Positions 46,199 through 55,585 are shown, counted from the stretch's first letter. The stretch is DNA of 64,000 nt from Owenweeksia hongkongensis DSM 17368 (GCF_000236705.1 NC_016599.1:1798001-1862000), one strand, 5' to 3'. The notes: generated from the letters alone by a model not told the origin. Made by a program: numbers and translations.

Positions 46199-46729
46199 GT
46201 GAAAAGCATTATAGGAGCCATATTTCTCACGCTTATCCTGATCTTTCAGTTTTCGGGTAGTCAGCTCCTATTTCATATCCAGCGATCGCAAATACGCAGG
46301 GAGATAAAATCTCAAATAAAACAGGGTGTACCCAAAGAGGAAATGGTACGCTTTCGATTTTCAAAATCCAATCCCAATATACATTGGCACAACGATCATG
46401 AGTTTCGTTTTGAAAATCACATGTATGATGTGGTACACCAGGAAAGCACTACTGACAGTCTATTTTTGATGTGTATTACAGATGATCAGGAAACCTCACT
46501 TTTTGCACAGCTCAGCAAACTCACCAATAGTCATTGGAACCAATCTCCTGCCAAAAAACAAAGTCAACAAGCCGTCTCTGCTCTGAGCACTTTTTACCTT
46601 TCGACAAACGCTGAATTCACACTAAGCCATGTTTCACAAGCCCATCTACAGGGCTCTTCGTTTTATTTTTTTATTGAAAAATGCTGGGCCTCTTCGCCCG
46701 ACTCTCCACCTCCGCAAGGATTGGCTTAA
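46199..46729 (+). CDS. Membrane-anchored hypothetical protein preceding TonB receptor
   Basis: 176 aa from GTG 46199: one N-terminal membrane helix (SIIGAIFLTLILIFQFSG), then a basic helix (QRSQIRREIKSQIKQGVPKEE), a FRFSKSNPNIHWHNDHEFRF segment with possible metal-binding His residues, DDQETSLFAQL, and a proline-rich end SPPPQGLA. Similar genes precede metal or heme TonB receptors in Bacteroidota, from memory; the function is unknown. Upstream of the heme-receptor gene by 111 bp. Confidence 0.6.
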   Translation: MKSIIGAIFLTLILIFQFSGSQLLFHIQRSQIRREIKSQIKQGVPKEEMVRFRFSKSNPNIHWHNDHEFRFENHMYDVVHQESTTDSLFLMCITDDQETSLFAQLSKLTNSHWNQSPAKKQSQQAVSALSTFYLSTNAEFTLSHVSQAHLQGSSFYFFIEKCWASSPDSPPPQGLA

Positions 46730-46737
46730 ATATCAAT

Positions 46738-46754
46738 CAGACTTTATAAGTCTG
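46738..46754. promoter_or_regulatory. Palindrome before the heme-uptake receptor gene
   Basis: CAGACTT-TAT-AAGTCTG is a perfect 7-bp inverted repeat just after the preceding stop and 87 bp before the receptor ATG. It lacks a T-run, so it is more likely an operator or attenuator element than a terminator. The binding protein is unknown; it does not match the Fur consensus. Confidence 0.4.
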
Positions 46755-46840
46755 TCCTTAAGAACATTGCGGCCTTTCGCCTAAGCGCGAATAGCATGCC
46801 TGTTCCCCTATTTCACAATAAAAAAAATTTAAAACACAGA

Positions 46841-49186
46841 ATGAAACGAATTATATTTTCGCTGGTGCTGATGCTGCCTTTTGCAGTAATGGCTCAGCAA
46901 CAACTGAGCGGTGTTGTATATGATGCCAACACTAACAATCCTCTTGTGGGCGCCTCTATCATTACCGTAAATAATAAAGGGGTTGCGACTAATACCAATG
47001 GAGAATTCTCTTTGGCATGTAGTGATAAAATCACCATTAGCTTTATAGGTTACGAAACTGCCGAAATGCAAATTGCAGACTGCAGCAAGTCGGTTCGCAT
47101 CAACCTTACTCCTTCTAAAAACAAGTTGGACGAAGTAGAAATTACGGCAACTTCCAACTCTAACAAGGAGTTGATCAACCAGCCTGCTTCTATCGTAAAG
47201 CTTGATAAAAAGGAGATAAACCGTGGTCAGGGCATATTCTTGGATGACGCCATCAATGCCAATGTTCCTGGCGTGTATATGTCGCGCAGAGCGGTTGCTT
47301 CAGGGCAGCAGTTCAACATCCGTGGATATGGAAATGGCGTGGGATTTAAAGGCGCCAACAATAACTTTGACTCACAAGGTTCTAAAGTTTACCTCAACGG
47401 AATTCCGGTTACAGATGCAGAAGGAATCACTGTGATGGACGACATCGATTTTGGATCCATAGGTGATGTAGAAGTTACCAAGGGCCCCTCGGGTACTTTG
47501 TATGGGCTGGCCATTGCCGGTGTTGTAAATCTTGAAACCGTACAACCTGAGCCTGGCCGTACATCTGTTGGCCAAAGTGTGATGTTTGGAGATTATGGTG
47601 TGCAGCGATACACTACAACATTTCAAACAGCAAGCAAGCGTTCCTCACTTTTGATAAACTATGGTCATCAGGAAGCTGATGGATTTATGGAGCACACGGC
47701 CTCGCAAAAAGACTTTGTGAATGTAATGGGAGAATTCCGTCCTTCAGAAAAGCAAAAAATCACCACGTATTTTGGCTACAGCAACAGCTATGACGAACGA
47801 GGTGGTGAGCTTACCATCGATCAGTACAATGATTTTGACTACAGCGGAAACGCCCGTTATATCAAGAATAACGCACACTCTGAGGTAATTCGCTTTAGAG
47901 CAGGATTAAGTCACAACTACACTTTTGGTGAGCACATTGCCAATACCACTACCATTTTTGGTTCCGGAGCCGCAATGAACTCAAGCTCTGCTGGTGGCTG
48001 GAATGACAATCATCCGGTAAACTATGGTGTTCGTTCAACTTTGGACTTCAATTACAGCCTCAACCCAAATTTCCGCTTGAGCGGTATTGCAGGCCTTGAA
48101 GCGCAGCAGCAAAAAGCTCAGCCACTGAGCTATAGCATGGTAACCGACAGCTCGGATATTGATGGTTACAATGTGATTGGCGGACTTCGAAGCAATCAAA
48201 TTTCAAACACAGGCACCTACTCATACTTTACCGAGTGGACTTTGGCCATGCCCATGGGATTTGCTTTTACCGCTGGAGTTGGTGTTAGCAATATGAACAT
48301 CACTCTGGATAATAGAGTGTACAATGCAGCTAGCACATTCCCTACACATTATGAAGCCAATTACGAAAATATGGTATCGCCACATTTTGCCTTGAACAAG
48401 GTGTTCAACGAAAATGTATCAGTTTACGCTTCATACAGCAAGGGATACAAAGCGCCAGTGAGCTCCAATATTGTAATCGGAAACACTGGTGAACTGAACA
48501 CCGGATTGAAACCTGAAGAAGGTGATCAGTTTGAGATTGGCACCAAAGGAAACCTGATGAATGGTAAGCTTCAGTATGAAGTGGCTCTATTTGACGCCAA
48601 GTTTACCAACAAAATGACAGCCGTAGCAGTACCATTGGATAGTGTAACCACGGACTATACCTACATTGCCAATGCTGGCGGTCAGGATAACAAAGGTTTA
48701 GAGGTATTACTGAAATACACCGCTTTCCAATCCAACACTGCGATATTTAGCTTGGTACGCCCATGGGCAAACTTCACCTACAGTGACTTTACTTACAATG
48801 ATTTCTCATATGCATCATCTACAGAAACTGTGATTTATGATGGAAATGCAGTGGCTGGAGTTTCGCCTGTCACCTTCAATTTAGGTGTGGATTTCAACAC
48901 GCGTTATGGCATTTACGGAAACGTAAATTACAACTTCAAAGATGCGATGCCGATCACCTCTGATGGCGCAAACATGACTGAGGCTTTTAGCCTTCTTAAT
49001 GCCAAACTGGGTTACCGCAAAACTTTAGGTAAACACTTCGATTTAGAAGTTTTTGCTGGCGCGAATAACATCACCGGTACGCAGTATTACTATATGATTT
49101 TTGTGAATCAATTGGCTGATGCGTATTTGCCAGCACCCTATGAAATCAACTATTATGCTGGGGTTAATTTGAAGTACGTATTCTAA
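46841..49186 (+). CDS. TonB-dependent receptor of the heme/siderophore uptake locus
   Basis: Start at MKRIIFSLVLMLPFAVMAQ (ATG 46841). 781 aa: signal peptide, CarboxypepD_reg domain (LSGVVYDANTNNPLVGASI, TNTNGEFSL, FIGYET), plug domain (INQPASIVKLDKKEI, RGYGNGVGF, VEVTKGPSGTLYG) and a 22-strand barrel whose last strand ends in YYAGVNLKYVF. It moves its ligand across the outer membrane using TonB/ExbBD. The ligand is inferred to be heme or a siderophore from the HmuTUV-like genes downstream. Confidence 0.9.
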   Translation: MKRIIFSLVLMLPFAVMAQQQLSGVVYDANTNNPLVGASIITVNNKGVATNTNGEFSLACSDKITISFIGYETAEMQIADCSKSVRINLTPSKNKLDEVEITATSNSNKELINQPASIVKLDKKEINRGQGIFLDDAINANVPGVYMSRRAVASGQQFNIRGYGNGVGFKGANNNFDSQGSKVYLNGIPVTDAEGITVMDDIDFGSIGDVEVTKGPSGTLYGLAIAGVVNLETVQPEPGRTSVGQSVMFGDYGVQRYTTTFQTASKRSSLLINYGHQEADGFMEHTASQKDFVNVMGEFRPSEKQKITTYFGYSNSYDERGGELTIDQYNDFDYSGNARYIKNNAHSEVIRFRAGLSHNYTFGEHIANTTTIFGSGAAMNSSSAGGWNDNHPVNYGVRSTLDFNYSLNPNFRLSGIAGLEAQQQKAQPLSYSMVTDSSDIDGYNVIGGLRSNQISNTGTYSYFTEWTLAMPMGFAFTAGVGVSNMNITLDNRVYNAASTFPTHYEANYENMVSPHFALNKVFNENVSVYASYSKGYKAPVSSNIVIGNTGELNTGLKPEEGDQFEIGTKGNLMNGKLQYEVALFDAKFTNKMTAVAVPLDSVTTDYTYIANAGGQDNKGLEVLLKYTAFQSNTAIFSLVRPWANFTYSDFTYNDFSYASSTETVIYDGNAVAGVSPVTFNLGVDFNTRYGIYGNVNYNFKDAMPITSDGANMTEAFSLLNAKLGYRKTLGKHFDLEVFAGANNITGTQYYYMIFVNQLADAYLPAPYEINYYAGVNLKYVF

Positions 49187-49210
49187 AAACCAACACTTTG
49201 TAAACAAGCC

Positions 49211-49300
49211 TTCGCGGTTCTTTGCGGTCTTTGCGCCTCTGCGTTGAAGTAAATTACCTCAACGCAGAGGTACAGAGAACGCTAAGTCTCGCAGAGTCAA
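49211..49300. repeat. CCTCTGCGTTGA palindromic repeat
   Basis: CCTCTGCGTTGA (49236-49247) pairs exactly with TCAACGCAGAGG (49259-49270), flanked by TTTGCGGTCTTTGCG on the left and AGAACGCTAAG on the right, extending the hairpin imperfectly. A CTTTGCG/CTCTGCGTTG-type intergenic repeat, within the heme operon between receptor and hmuT. Confidence 0.8.
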
Positions 49301-49315
49301 TAACATTTTTAAAGC

Positions 49316-50209
49316 ATGAAAAAAATATTCTTCCTTTTTGGCTTTACTGTCCTGCTACTAAGTAGCTGTGGCCGTTTTGCCAATGAAGACACCAACACAA
49401 CTTCAGCAGAAAAAACAGAAGGAAAAGCACCACGAATCGTTTGCTTGGCCAAGCAATACAATGAAATAATTTTTGCGCTTGGCGCGGAAAAAGACCTTGT
49501 GGCAGTGGACCTTTCCAGCACTTATCCGCCCAAAATAAAAGATCTCACCACTGTGGGTTATCATCGTGCGCTTAGTGCGGAAGGCATCCTCAGCATGAAA
49601 CCGGATTTGATTATTCATGACAATAACATTGGGCCGGAACATGTGGTAACGCAATTGGAAAGTTTAAAAATCCCAATGAAAACCTTTGGTGAGTATGATC
49701 ATACCATTGAAGGTACTGAAGAGCTGATGCGCGAAATGGGCACCTATTTTCATAAAGAAGAAAAAGCAGAAGAACTTTGCGCCAAGCTTGAAGCTGACAT
49801 GTCTGAAGCACTTGAGGCAGCAAAAGCCTATACCGACACACCAAGTGTGGTTGTTATCCATTTTGGGCGCGCCTCAAACATTTATCTTACAGTAACCAAA
49901 AACAGTACTGCTGGTAAAATGATAGAATGGGCAGGTGGAAAAATGGCCATCGATGGCGAACGTGGAATGCGTCACCTTTCCTCGCCTGAGCTTATCGCAA
50001 AAGCAAACCCTGATGTGATTCTACTTACCGACTTTGGCTATGATCGCCTGGGCACACAGCAAAAGATTGAAGAGCTACCAGGCGTTGCCGGAACCAATGC
50101 CGCAAAAAATGCTCGCATTTATCGTGTGGAAGAACATGACCTAATTTACATCGGCCCACGTACCGGTGAGAATGTACAGTTTCTTCAAGAGTTGATTCAT
50201 AAAAAGTAA
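49316..50209 (+). CDS. hmuT: Heme-type ABC transporter substrate-binding lipoprotein
   Basis: 297 aa with lipobox LLLSSC (C18). TroA/FhuD-like two-lobe fold with the long helix (AEELCAKLEADMSEALEAAKAY). RIVCLAKQYNEIIFALGA, SSTYPPKIKDLTTVGYHRAL, SAEGILSMKPDLII, RHLSSPELIAKANPDVILL and DLIYIGPRTGENV are close to the HmuT pattern, where a YxxAL tyrosine can bind heme. A BtuF-like cobalamin role cannot be excluded. Followed by the 129-nt structured element and then hmuU. Confidence 0.85.
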   Translation: MKKIFFLFGFTVLLLSSCGRFANEDTNTTSAEKTEGKAPRIVCLAKQYNEIIFALGAEKDLVAVDLSSTYPPKIKDLTTVGYHRALSAEGILSMKPDLIIHDNNIGPEHVVTQLESLKIPMKTFGEYDHTIEGTEELMREMGTYFHKEEKAEELCAKLEADMSEALEAAKAYTDTPSVVVIHFGRASNIYLTVTKNSTAGKMIEWAGGKMAIDGERGMRHLSSPELIAKANPDVILLTDFGYDRLGTQQKIEELPGVAGTNAAKNARIYRVEEHDLIYIGPRTGENVQFLQELIHKK

Positions 50210-50229
50210 TTGCCTTCCTGAAAAGGATT

Positions 50230-50358
50230 GGCCTTCAACAAAATGACAAACTGAATGAAGCTCCTCCTTAGAGAGACTGGGAAGCTCCGAAGGATTGAGG
50301 AGATCACCCAGCCGAACTTAGGAAGAGCAAAAGGCAGATTATCATTTTGTTGTAAGCC
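50230..50358 (+). ncRNA. Structured 129-nt element, copy 2 (candidate RNA motif)
   Basis: Aligns without gaps to copy 1. P1: 50230-50253 with 50335-50358, 20 of 24 pairs including CAACAAAATGA with TCATTTTGTTG. P2: 50260-50268 with 50320-50328, 8 of 9 pairs. P3: CTGGG (50277-50281) with CCCAG (50307-50311). P4: CTCC (50285-50288) with GGAG (50299-50302). Relative to copy 1, pairs in P1, P2 and P3 changed on both sides. A tail with CTTGACC...GGTCAAG follows to about 50400. Orientation inferred from hmuT/hmuU direction. Confidence 0.6.
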
Positions 50359-50434
50359 TTGACCTTTTTGGTTCTTTTTGGGTCAAGCCAAAAACGAACA
50401 ATAAACAATTTGAAAGAAAATATTAAATCACTTT

Positions 50435-51451
50435 ATGAAGAAATTGACGCTCATACCTGTCATGCTATCCATGATTCTTCTCATCTCTATTTTCCTCTCC
50501 ATGCGTTTTGGCGCCATCAATTTGACTTGGGAAGAAATACAAGAGGGGTTTACTCAGCTTTTCTCTGGTGGGGAAGTTGGCCTGAATGCTCGCATTTTTG
50601 CTGAGTTGCGCTTGCCGCGAGTTTTACTTTGTGTAATTACCGGAGCAAGTTTGGCCGTGGGAGGCGTTTTAATGCAGGCTCTTTTCCGCAATCCCATTGT
50701 AGAACCAGGACTTGTTGGAACCAGCAGCGGAGCGGCTTTTGGAGCTTCGCTGTATTTTGTGTTGGGTTCAGTTTTGAGTTTTAATGCCGGAGAATGGACG
50801 CTGCCCATTGCGGCTTGCCTTGGTGGAATTATCGCTACTTATTTAGTTTTTGTGCTCAGTGGCTCGTTTCGCTCGCGTGCTTCCATTGTAGGTTTGCTCC
50901 TTACGGGAATTGCCATCAATGCGCTTTTCCTTAGCGGAATTGGTTTCCTCTCCTACATTGCCCGCGATCCTCAGGCACGCTCCATCACCTTTTGGAATTT
51001 AGGTACTATTTCGGGAGCCAATTGGCATTCCGTTTTCATAGTTGGAGTAAGCACCATTGCTTGTGCTTTATTAGGGCTTCGCTATACCAAATCCCTAAAC
51101 GCCTTGATGATGGGCGAGGACGAAGCGCAGCTTATTGGGGTAAACATCAAACGCCTAAAACTGGAAGTGCTGACCATCAACGTCATTATCGTTTCTGTGG
51201 CAACGGCCTTTACGGGAGTTATAAGTTTTGTGGGCCTTATTGTACCACACATCCTCCGCATGATGGGCGGTTCGGATAATCGTTATTTGTTGCTCAACGG
51301 TGTGCTCCTTGGCGGAATTGTAGTGACCTTGGCTGACCTGATTGCCCGCATGAGTCTGCGCCCCGCAGAATTGCCCATTGGTATTGTAACTTCTGTTGTG
51401 GGCGTTCCTGTTTTCATCTTTCTATTACGAAAAGGCAAATTCTATTTCTGA
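50435..51451 (+). CDS. hmuU: Heme/iron ABC transporter permease (FecCD family)
   Basis: 338 aa with about 9-10 membrane helices. LRLPRVLLCVITGASLAVGG, MQALFRNPIVEPGLVGTSSG and the C-terminal GVISFVGLIVPHILRMMGG coupling region are diagnostic of FecCD/BtuC/HmuU permeases. It sits 76 bp after the structured element and its stop overlaps the hmuV start (TGATG). Confidence 0.92.
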   Translation: MKKLTLIPVMLSMILLISIFLSMRFGAINLTWEEIQEGFTQLFSGGEVGLNARIFAELRLPRVLLCVITGASLAVGGVLMQALFRNPIVEPGLVGTSSGAAFGASLYFVLGSVLSFNAGEWTLPIAACLGGIIATYLVFVLSGSFRSRASIVGLLLTGIAINALFLSGIGFLSYIARDPQARSITFWNLGTISGANWHSVFIVGVSTIACALLGLRYTKSLNALMMGEDEAQLIGVNIKRLKLEVLTINVIIVSVATAFTGVISFVGLIVPHILRMMGGSDNRYLLLNGVLLGGIVVTLADLIARMSLRPAELPIGIVTSVVGVPVFIFLLRKGKFYF

Positions 51452-52221
51452 TGATTACCACCGAAAACCTCAGCTTACAAATCGGCAATAAGACATTGCT
51501 ACATCCGCTTTCGCTAAAATTAGAAACTGGCCTACTGCATCTTATTCTTGGCCCCAACGGAGCTGGAAAATCCACTTTAGTGAAATTACTGAGCGGTCAA
51601 CAAAAGCCAAGTTCTGGAACTGTTTTTTATGATGACCACAAACTGATTTCTTACAGAGTGGAACACCTTGCACGCTTCAGGGCGGTGCTTTCGCAAAGTG
51701 TAGATTTTGCCTTTCCCCTTAAGGTAAATGAAGTGGTGATGATGGGTCGCTATCCACTTTTTAGCAGCAGTCCAACCAAAAAAGACAGGGAAATTATAAG
51801 CCTCGCCATCACACTTTTTGAAATAGAAAATTTGGCGAATCGCGATTACACCACTTTGAGTGGAGGCGAAAAACAGCGGGTACAGTTTGCACGCATAATG
51901 GCCCAAATATGGCCAGATAACGACAAGCCTAAAATCCTTTTTCTGGACGAGCCCCTCACCTATCTCGACATCAAATTTCAGTATGACTTCCTGAACCTGA
52001 TTGCTGATTTTCTAAAAAAGCATCCGCTTACGGTAGTTGGTGTTCTTCATGACCTAAATCTGGCCGCGCGTTTTGCAAACAACCTAATCTTACTAAAAGA
52101 AGGCCATTTAATTGCCCAAGGAAACCAAGCCCACGTGTTGACTTCCGAGAATATTGAAAAGGTTTACGGAATGACGCCAAGAATAATTGAGCACGATAAA
52201 AGGCTGCTGATTGATTTTTAA
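51451..52221 (+). CDS. hmuV: Heme ABC transporter ATP-binding protein
   Basis: 256 aa. Walker A GPNGAGKST, signature LSGGEKQRVQFARIMAQIWP and Walker B ILFLDEPLTYLD are intact, with the switch His in VVGVLHDLNLAARFA. The longer AQIWPDNDKPK segment between signature and Walker B is a feature of HmuV rather than BtuD. Powers import by HmuU from HmuT. Confidence 0.93.
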   Translation: MITTENLSLQIGNKTLLHPLSLKLETGLLHLILGPNGAGKSTLVKLLSGQQKPSSGTVFYDDHKLISYRVEHLARFRAVLSQSVDFAFPLKVNEVVMMGRYPLFSSSPTKKDREIISLAITLFEIENLANRDYTTLSGGEKQRVQFARIMAQIWPDNDKPKILFLDEPLTYLDIKFQYDFLNLIADFLKKHPLTVVGVLHDLNLAARFANNLILLKEGHLIAQGNQAHVLTSENIEKVYGMTPRIIEHDKRLLIDF

Positions 52222-52258
52222 ACAAACACAGTTCTTAAATTGCGGTCTCTAAATTTCT

Positions 52259-52741
52259 ATGTCTATGAAACTCCGTTTTTTGATTCTCACCGTATTTACC
52301 ATTGCAATTTCTTCCAGCTCATTTGCGCAAAGCAAAAGCCGAGCTTATGACAATGCCGCTGCCATTGAGGAAGTGATTCGCGAAGCCTACATAAATGGTG
52401 TGTACAACACGGGCTATATGCTTTCCGTGACCCAAGGTTTCAGCCCTGACTTTACAGCTATCGTATTTGAAGATAAAGATCAAAGCCGACTGGAAACCAT
52501 TGAAGATTGGATAAAGAAAACTGAGCAAAACAAAGCTTCGGGAAACCTTCCGCTAAAAGGCGAACAAGAGGTAAGCTTCAGCATCGTTAAGCTTGAAATC
52601 TCAAATAACATTGCCAATGCCTGCGTGCAATTTATGGTGGGAGGCAAGGTGCAACACACCGATTTTATTGGGCTTTACAAATTCAGCACAGGTTGGAAAT
52701 TGGTAAATATGATGTACGAGGAAGGGCAGGAAGAAAAGTAA
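52259..52741 (+). CDS. Exported NTF2-like / lumazine-binding-like protein
   Basis: 160 aa with signal peptide (SMKLRFLILTVFTIAISSSSFAQ; the first or third codon can be the start). The rest fits the NTF2-like fold: AAAIEEVIREAYINGVYNTG, FEDKDQSRLETIEDWIKKTE, ANACVQFMVGG and FIGLYKFSTGWKLVNMMY, of the Lumazine_bd_2 (PF12893) type. Ligand unknown. 37 bp after hmuV, probably co-transcribed; a heme-handling role would be speculation. Confidence 0.75.
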   Translation: MSMKLRFLILTVFTIAISSSSFAQSKSRAYDNAAAIEEVIREAYINGVYNTGYMLSVTQGFSPDFTAIVFEDKDQSRLETIEDWIKKTEQNKASGNLPLKGEQEVSFSIVKLEISNNIANACVQFMVGGKVQHTDFIGLYKFSTGWKLVNMMYEEGQEEK

Positions 52742-52745
52742 TTTT

Positions 52746-55571
52746 CTACCCTCTTCCCGGAGGTGGTGGAGGCCCCATCATATCGTGGCGTCTTTTTTCC
52801 TCATCACTAATTTTTGGACCATCAAAAGCGCGTAGCGTGTAGGTAAAGGTGAGCATCACATATTGTTGCAAAACGGTGGTTTCCACATCCTCTAAATAGG
52901 TTTCACTTACCGTTCTCGAAATACTGGTATTCTGCCCAAGGATATCAAAAGCACTAAGCTTGATTTCGGCAGCGTCCTTCTTCATAAACTTATACCCGAT
53001 GTAGGCATTCCAAAGCCAGTAGCTTTGGTCAATCCCTTCTGAAAGCCCGGAATAATAGGTGTTTGTCAAGTCTGTATTAAAGACAAAACCATTACCCAAA
53101 AGCCAATTGAATTTAAAGCTTGTAGTTTGATTGAAGTAGTTATTATCCGTCACGGTGGCCAGCGTGTTATCTACAAAATTATAGCTCGCATTATAGCTTA
53201 CCGTAAAATCTACTTTCTCACTAATATTGCTCCCCAGTACCGCTCCACCATTCACATTAGTGGTTCTTGCATTGTTGGTGATATTATTAATTAATCCTGG
53301 AGCATTGGTATAACCTCCCCCTCCGCTTAGGTTTAAATTACTCTTCAATTTCGTTACTGGAAAACCATAGGTAAGCGTAGTTTTTGCATTAAAATACCCG
53401 TCCATATTTTCGGGAGTACTATACTGAGAACCCGCTGCCAAAGGATACCCATTGATCGATGTATCCGCATCAGCGATAAAAGTAGATGTTCCTATATAGT
53501 CCTGTTTGTACTCAGCCAGTCCAAAAACAAAAAAGGTTCGAGATTTTTTAGGCGTGTTCAATGCATAATTACCCACTACAAAATGGCGCACTTCCTGATC
53601 CAATTCCGAGTTTCCACCTGTAAGTTGCAAGGTGTTGGAGTTATCCACCACATCCTGAAGTTGGCTCACCGTGGGAGCTGTACTGGCACTTCTATAGAAA
53701 ATCCTGATGTTGGAAGTATCGCTTATCTTTTTGCGATACATCGCCATGGGCAAAAAAGTATTGAAACTGCGGGTAAGATCATATTCCTGAGGATAGGTTT
53801 GATCTGAAACCAGCTCCGCATTTTGAAAGTTTAATCGAAACATCAAGTTGCTTCCCTTTTGGCGCAACATATAGCCAGCTCCCACTTCCTGCTTGGTGTA
53901 GCTACTTGAAAATACGTTACTCAAATTATCCTGAAGAAAATCATACCCTCCCGTAATAGAATCGTAAGAATAAGTTCGCTTATCAGAATTGGAATACGTA
54001 ACCGAAGGTGAGTAATCCATCAGCAACATCCCCGCTTTTCCTACGGGCTCAGTAAAGCGTAGGCTAGCATTATAAGATGTGCTGGTTGTGTACAAGTCAC
54101 TTTGTTGACGCAAGTTATAGCTGGAGCTAGAAATTGTGTCTGAAAAAAAGTTCTCCGAAGCTGTAGTACTCAAACCATCCTTGCTATCATAATCAGAGCC
54201 CAGACTCAAAGAGAGCGTTCTCCTCTTCTTTTTAAACTTGTGACGATATAGTAAATCTCCTGCAAGCTTGTACCCAATCTGATTACTTTCGGTAAGGCTG
54301 GTGGTGCTGTTCAAGAGCTGACCTTCATTAAAAGTAGCTCCATCCAAAAGACTATAAGACGTGTAATCCTGAACGCTCAACGATGGACGAAATAGCAAGG
54401 AATTGTTTTCGTCAATCTCATATTCCATGCGCATATTGAAACGGTGATTGAGGTTGTTGCTATGACTACTGTCATTTTGAGCATACGTTTGCCCACCTAT
54501 CGCATCAGTATAATACTCACGGTTGGTAATGGACTGACTATTATTTTTTGTTTGATTAAAAAAGTAATTGCCACTCACTTTAAATTTCTTTCCCCACTCA
54601 TCTGAGTAGTTCACACCGAACGCATTGGTAGTCACGATACCCGTTTGTTGCCCTACCAAAAAGTCCTCGGCTCCACCGCCTCCGCCTCTAAAGCCACCTC
54701 TTCGTCCAGAAGTATTGCCCACTGCACCCAGAATATCTTCTGTTGAAAAATTCTGAAGATTGATATTGTTGAAATTTCCCAATAAGCTTACTCTTTGATC
54801 GCCATTAAAATAGTTGTAATTAAAACCTCCATTGTAGCGATTATCCGTTCCGTAGCCCACATATCCCTTCCCAAAATGACCGTTATTCTTACCCGCTTTG
54901 GTCAATATGTTTATCGTTTTCTGAGTGTTCCCATCATCAAATCCGGTAAACTGCGACTGCTCACTTTTTTCATCATACACCTGAATTTTATCAATGATTT
55001 CGGCAGGTAATGATTGCAAAGCCAAGGTAGGATCAGTTGAGAAAAACTCTTTCCCATCCACCAATACCTTTTTCACCTGCTCACCTTGCGCCTGCACCTC
55101 TCCATTTTGAACTAGCACTCCCGGCATTTTTGCAATTAAATCTTGGGCACTCGCATCCGGGTTTACCTTAAAGGCATCCGCATTGTACTGTGTAGTGTCA
55201 CCCAGTTGCTGCACTCTATCCTGGATTTCCACCACCTCAACTTCGTCCAGCAACTCTTTATCTTCCTCAAGTTTAAGTGCCCCCAAATTTTGATTACCCG
55301 ACACACTAAGCTCTCGCTCATAAAGTTTGTATCCAATAAAACTCAGCTTGATTACATAGTCTCCGCCTGGTACATTCTTAATTGTAAATGAACCATCTAC
55401 TGCGGTGGTCGCTCCCCACACTTTTTGATCGGATTTATTTTCTAAAAGCACATTAGCACCAATAAGTGGCTCATTGCTTTTACTGTCGAAGAGATTGCCC
55501 GAAATAGAATAATCTTGTGCGGAAACACTAAAGATGCTCAAGAATAAGAAGGCTGCTAGAATATTTTTCAA
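52746..55571 (-). CDS. Outer-membrane beta-barrel receptor with CarboxypepD_reg and TonB-plug-like domain
   Basis: Start placed at TTG 55569-55571, giving LKNILAAFLFLSIFSVSAQ as a signal peptide; a longer ATG version would start upstream of the -7 box (55578-55585) and is unlikely. 941 aa: CarboxypepD_reg (ISGNLFDSKSNEPLIGANV, GGDYVIKLSFIGYK), a plug-like segment (MPGVLVQNGEVQAQGEQVKK, then VDGKEFF), and a very large barrel of the OMP_b-brl_3 family, ending in a proline-rich GPPPPPGRG tail. The usual C-terminal aromatic residue is not at the end. Substrate unknown. Convergent with the heme operon, 4 bp from the NTF2-like gene. Confidence 0.85.
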   Translation of the reverse strand: MKNILAAFLFLSIFSVSAQDYSISGNLFDSKSNEPLIGANVLLENKSDQKVWGATTAVDGSFTIKNVPGGDYVIKLSFIGYKLYERELSVSGNQNLGALKLEEDKELLDEVEVVEIQDRVQQLGDTTQYNADAFKVNPDASAQDLIAKMPGVLVQNGEVQAQGEQVKKVLVDGKEFFSTDPTLALQSLPAEIIDKIQVYDEKSEQSQFTGFDDGNTQKTINILTKAGKNNGHFGKGYVGYGTDNRYNGGFNYNYFNGDQRVSLLGNFNNINLQNFSTEDILGAVGNTSGRRGGFRGGGGGAEDFLVGQQTGIVTTNAFGVNYSDEWGKKFKVSGNYFFNQTKNNSQSITNREYYTDAIGGQTYAQNDSSHSNNLNHRFNMRMEYEIDENNSLLFRPSLSVQDYTSYSLLDGATFNEGQLLNSTTSLTESNQIGYKLAGDLLYRHKFKKKRRTLSLSLGSDYDSKDGLSTTASENFFSDTISSSSYNLRQQSDLYTTSTSYNASLRFTEPVGKAGMLLMDYSPSVTYSNSDKRTYSYDSITGGYDFLQDNLSNVFSSSYTKQEVGAGYMLRQKGSNLMFRLNFQNAELVSDQTYPQEYDLTRSFNTFLPMAMYRKKISDTSNIRIFYRSASTAPTVSQLQDVVDNSNTLQLTGGNSELDQEVRHFVVGNYALNTPKKSRTFFVFGLAEYKQDYIGTSTFIADADTSINGYPLAAGSQYSTPENMDGYFNAKTTLTYGFPVTKLKSNLNLSGGGGYTNAPGLINNITNNARTTNVNGGAVLGSNISEKVDFTVSYNASYNFVDNTLATVTDNNYFNQTTSFKFNWLLGNGFVFNTDLTNTYYSGLSEGIDQSYWLWNAYIGYKFMKKDAAEIKLSAFDILGQNTSISRTVSETYLEDVETTVLQQYVMLTFTYTLRAFDGPKISDEEKRRHDMMGPPPPPGRG

Positions 55572-55577
55572 AGTGCA

Positions 55578-55585
55578 CAAATGTA
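55578..55585 (-). promoter_or_regulatory. -7 box just before the barrel-receptor start
   Basis: Minus-strand TACATTTG matches TAnnTTTG; only 6 nt separate it from the TTG start codon, so the mRNA would be almost leaderless. Confidence 0.55.

Noticed and set aside
49201-49300. Possible CRISPR-like direct repeat
   Set aside because: Only one inverted-repeat hairpin is present, with no regularly spaced direct repeats; there are no cas genes in the window.
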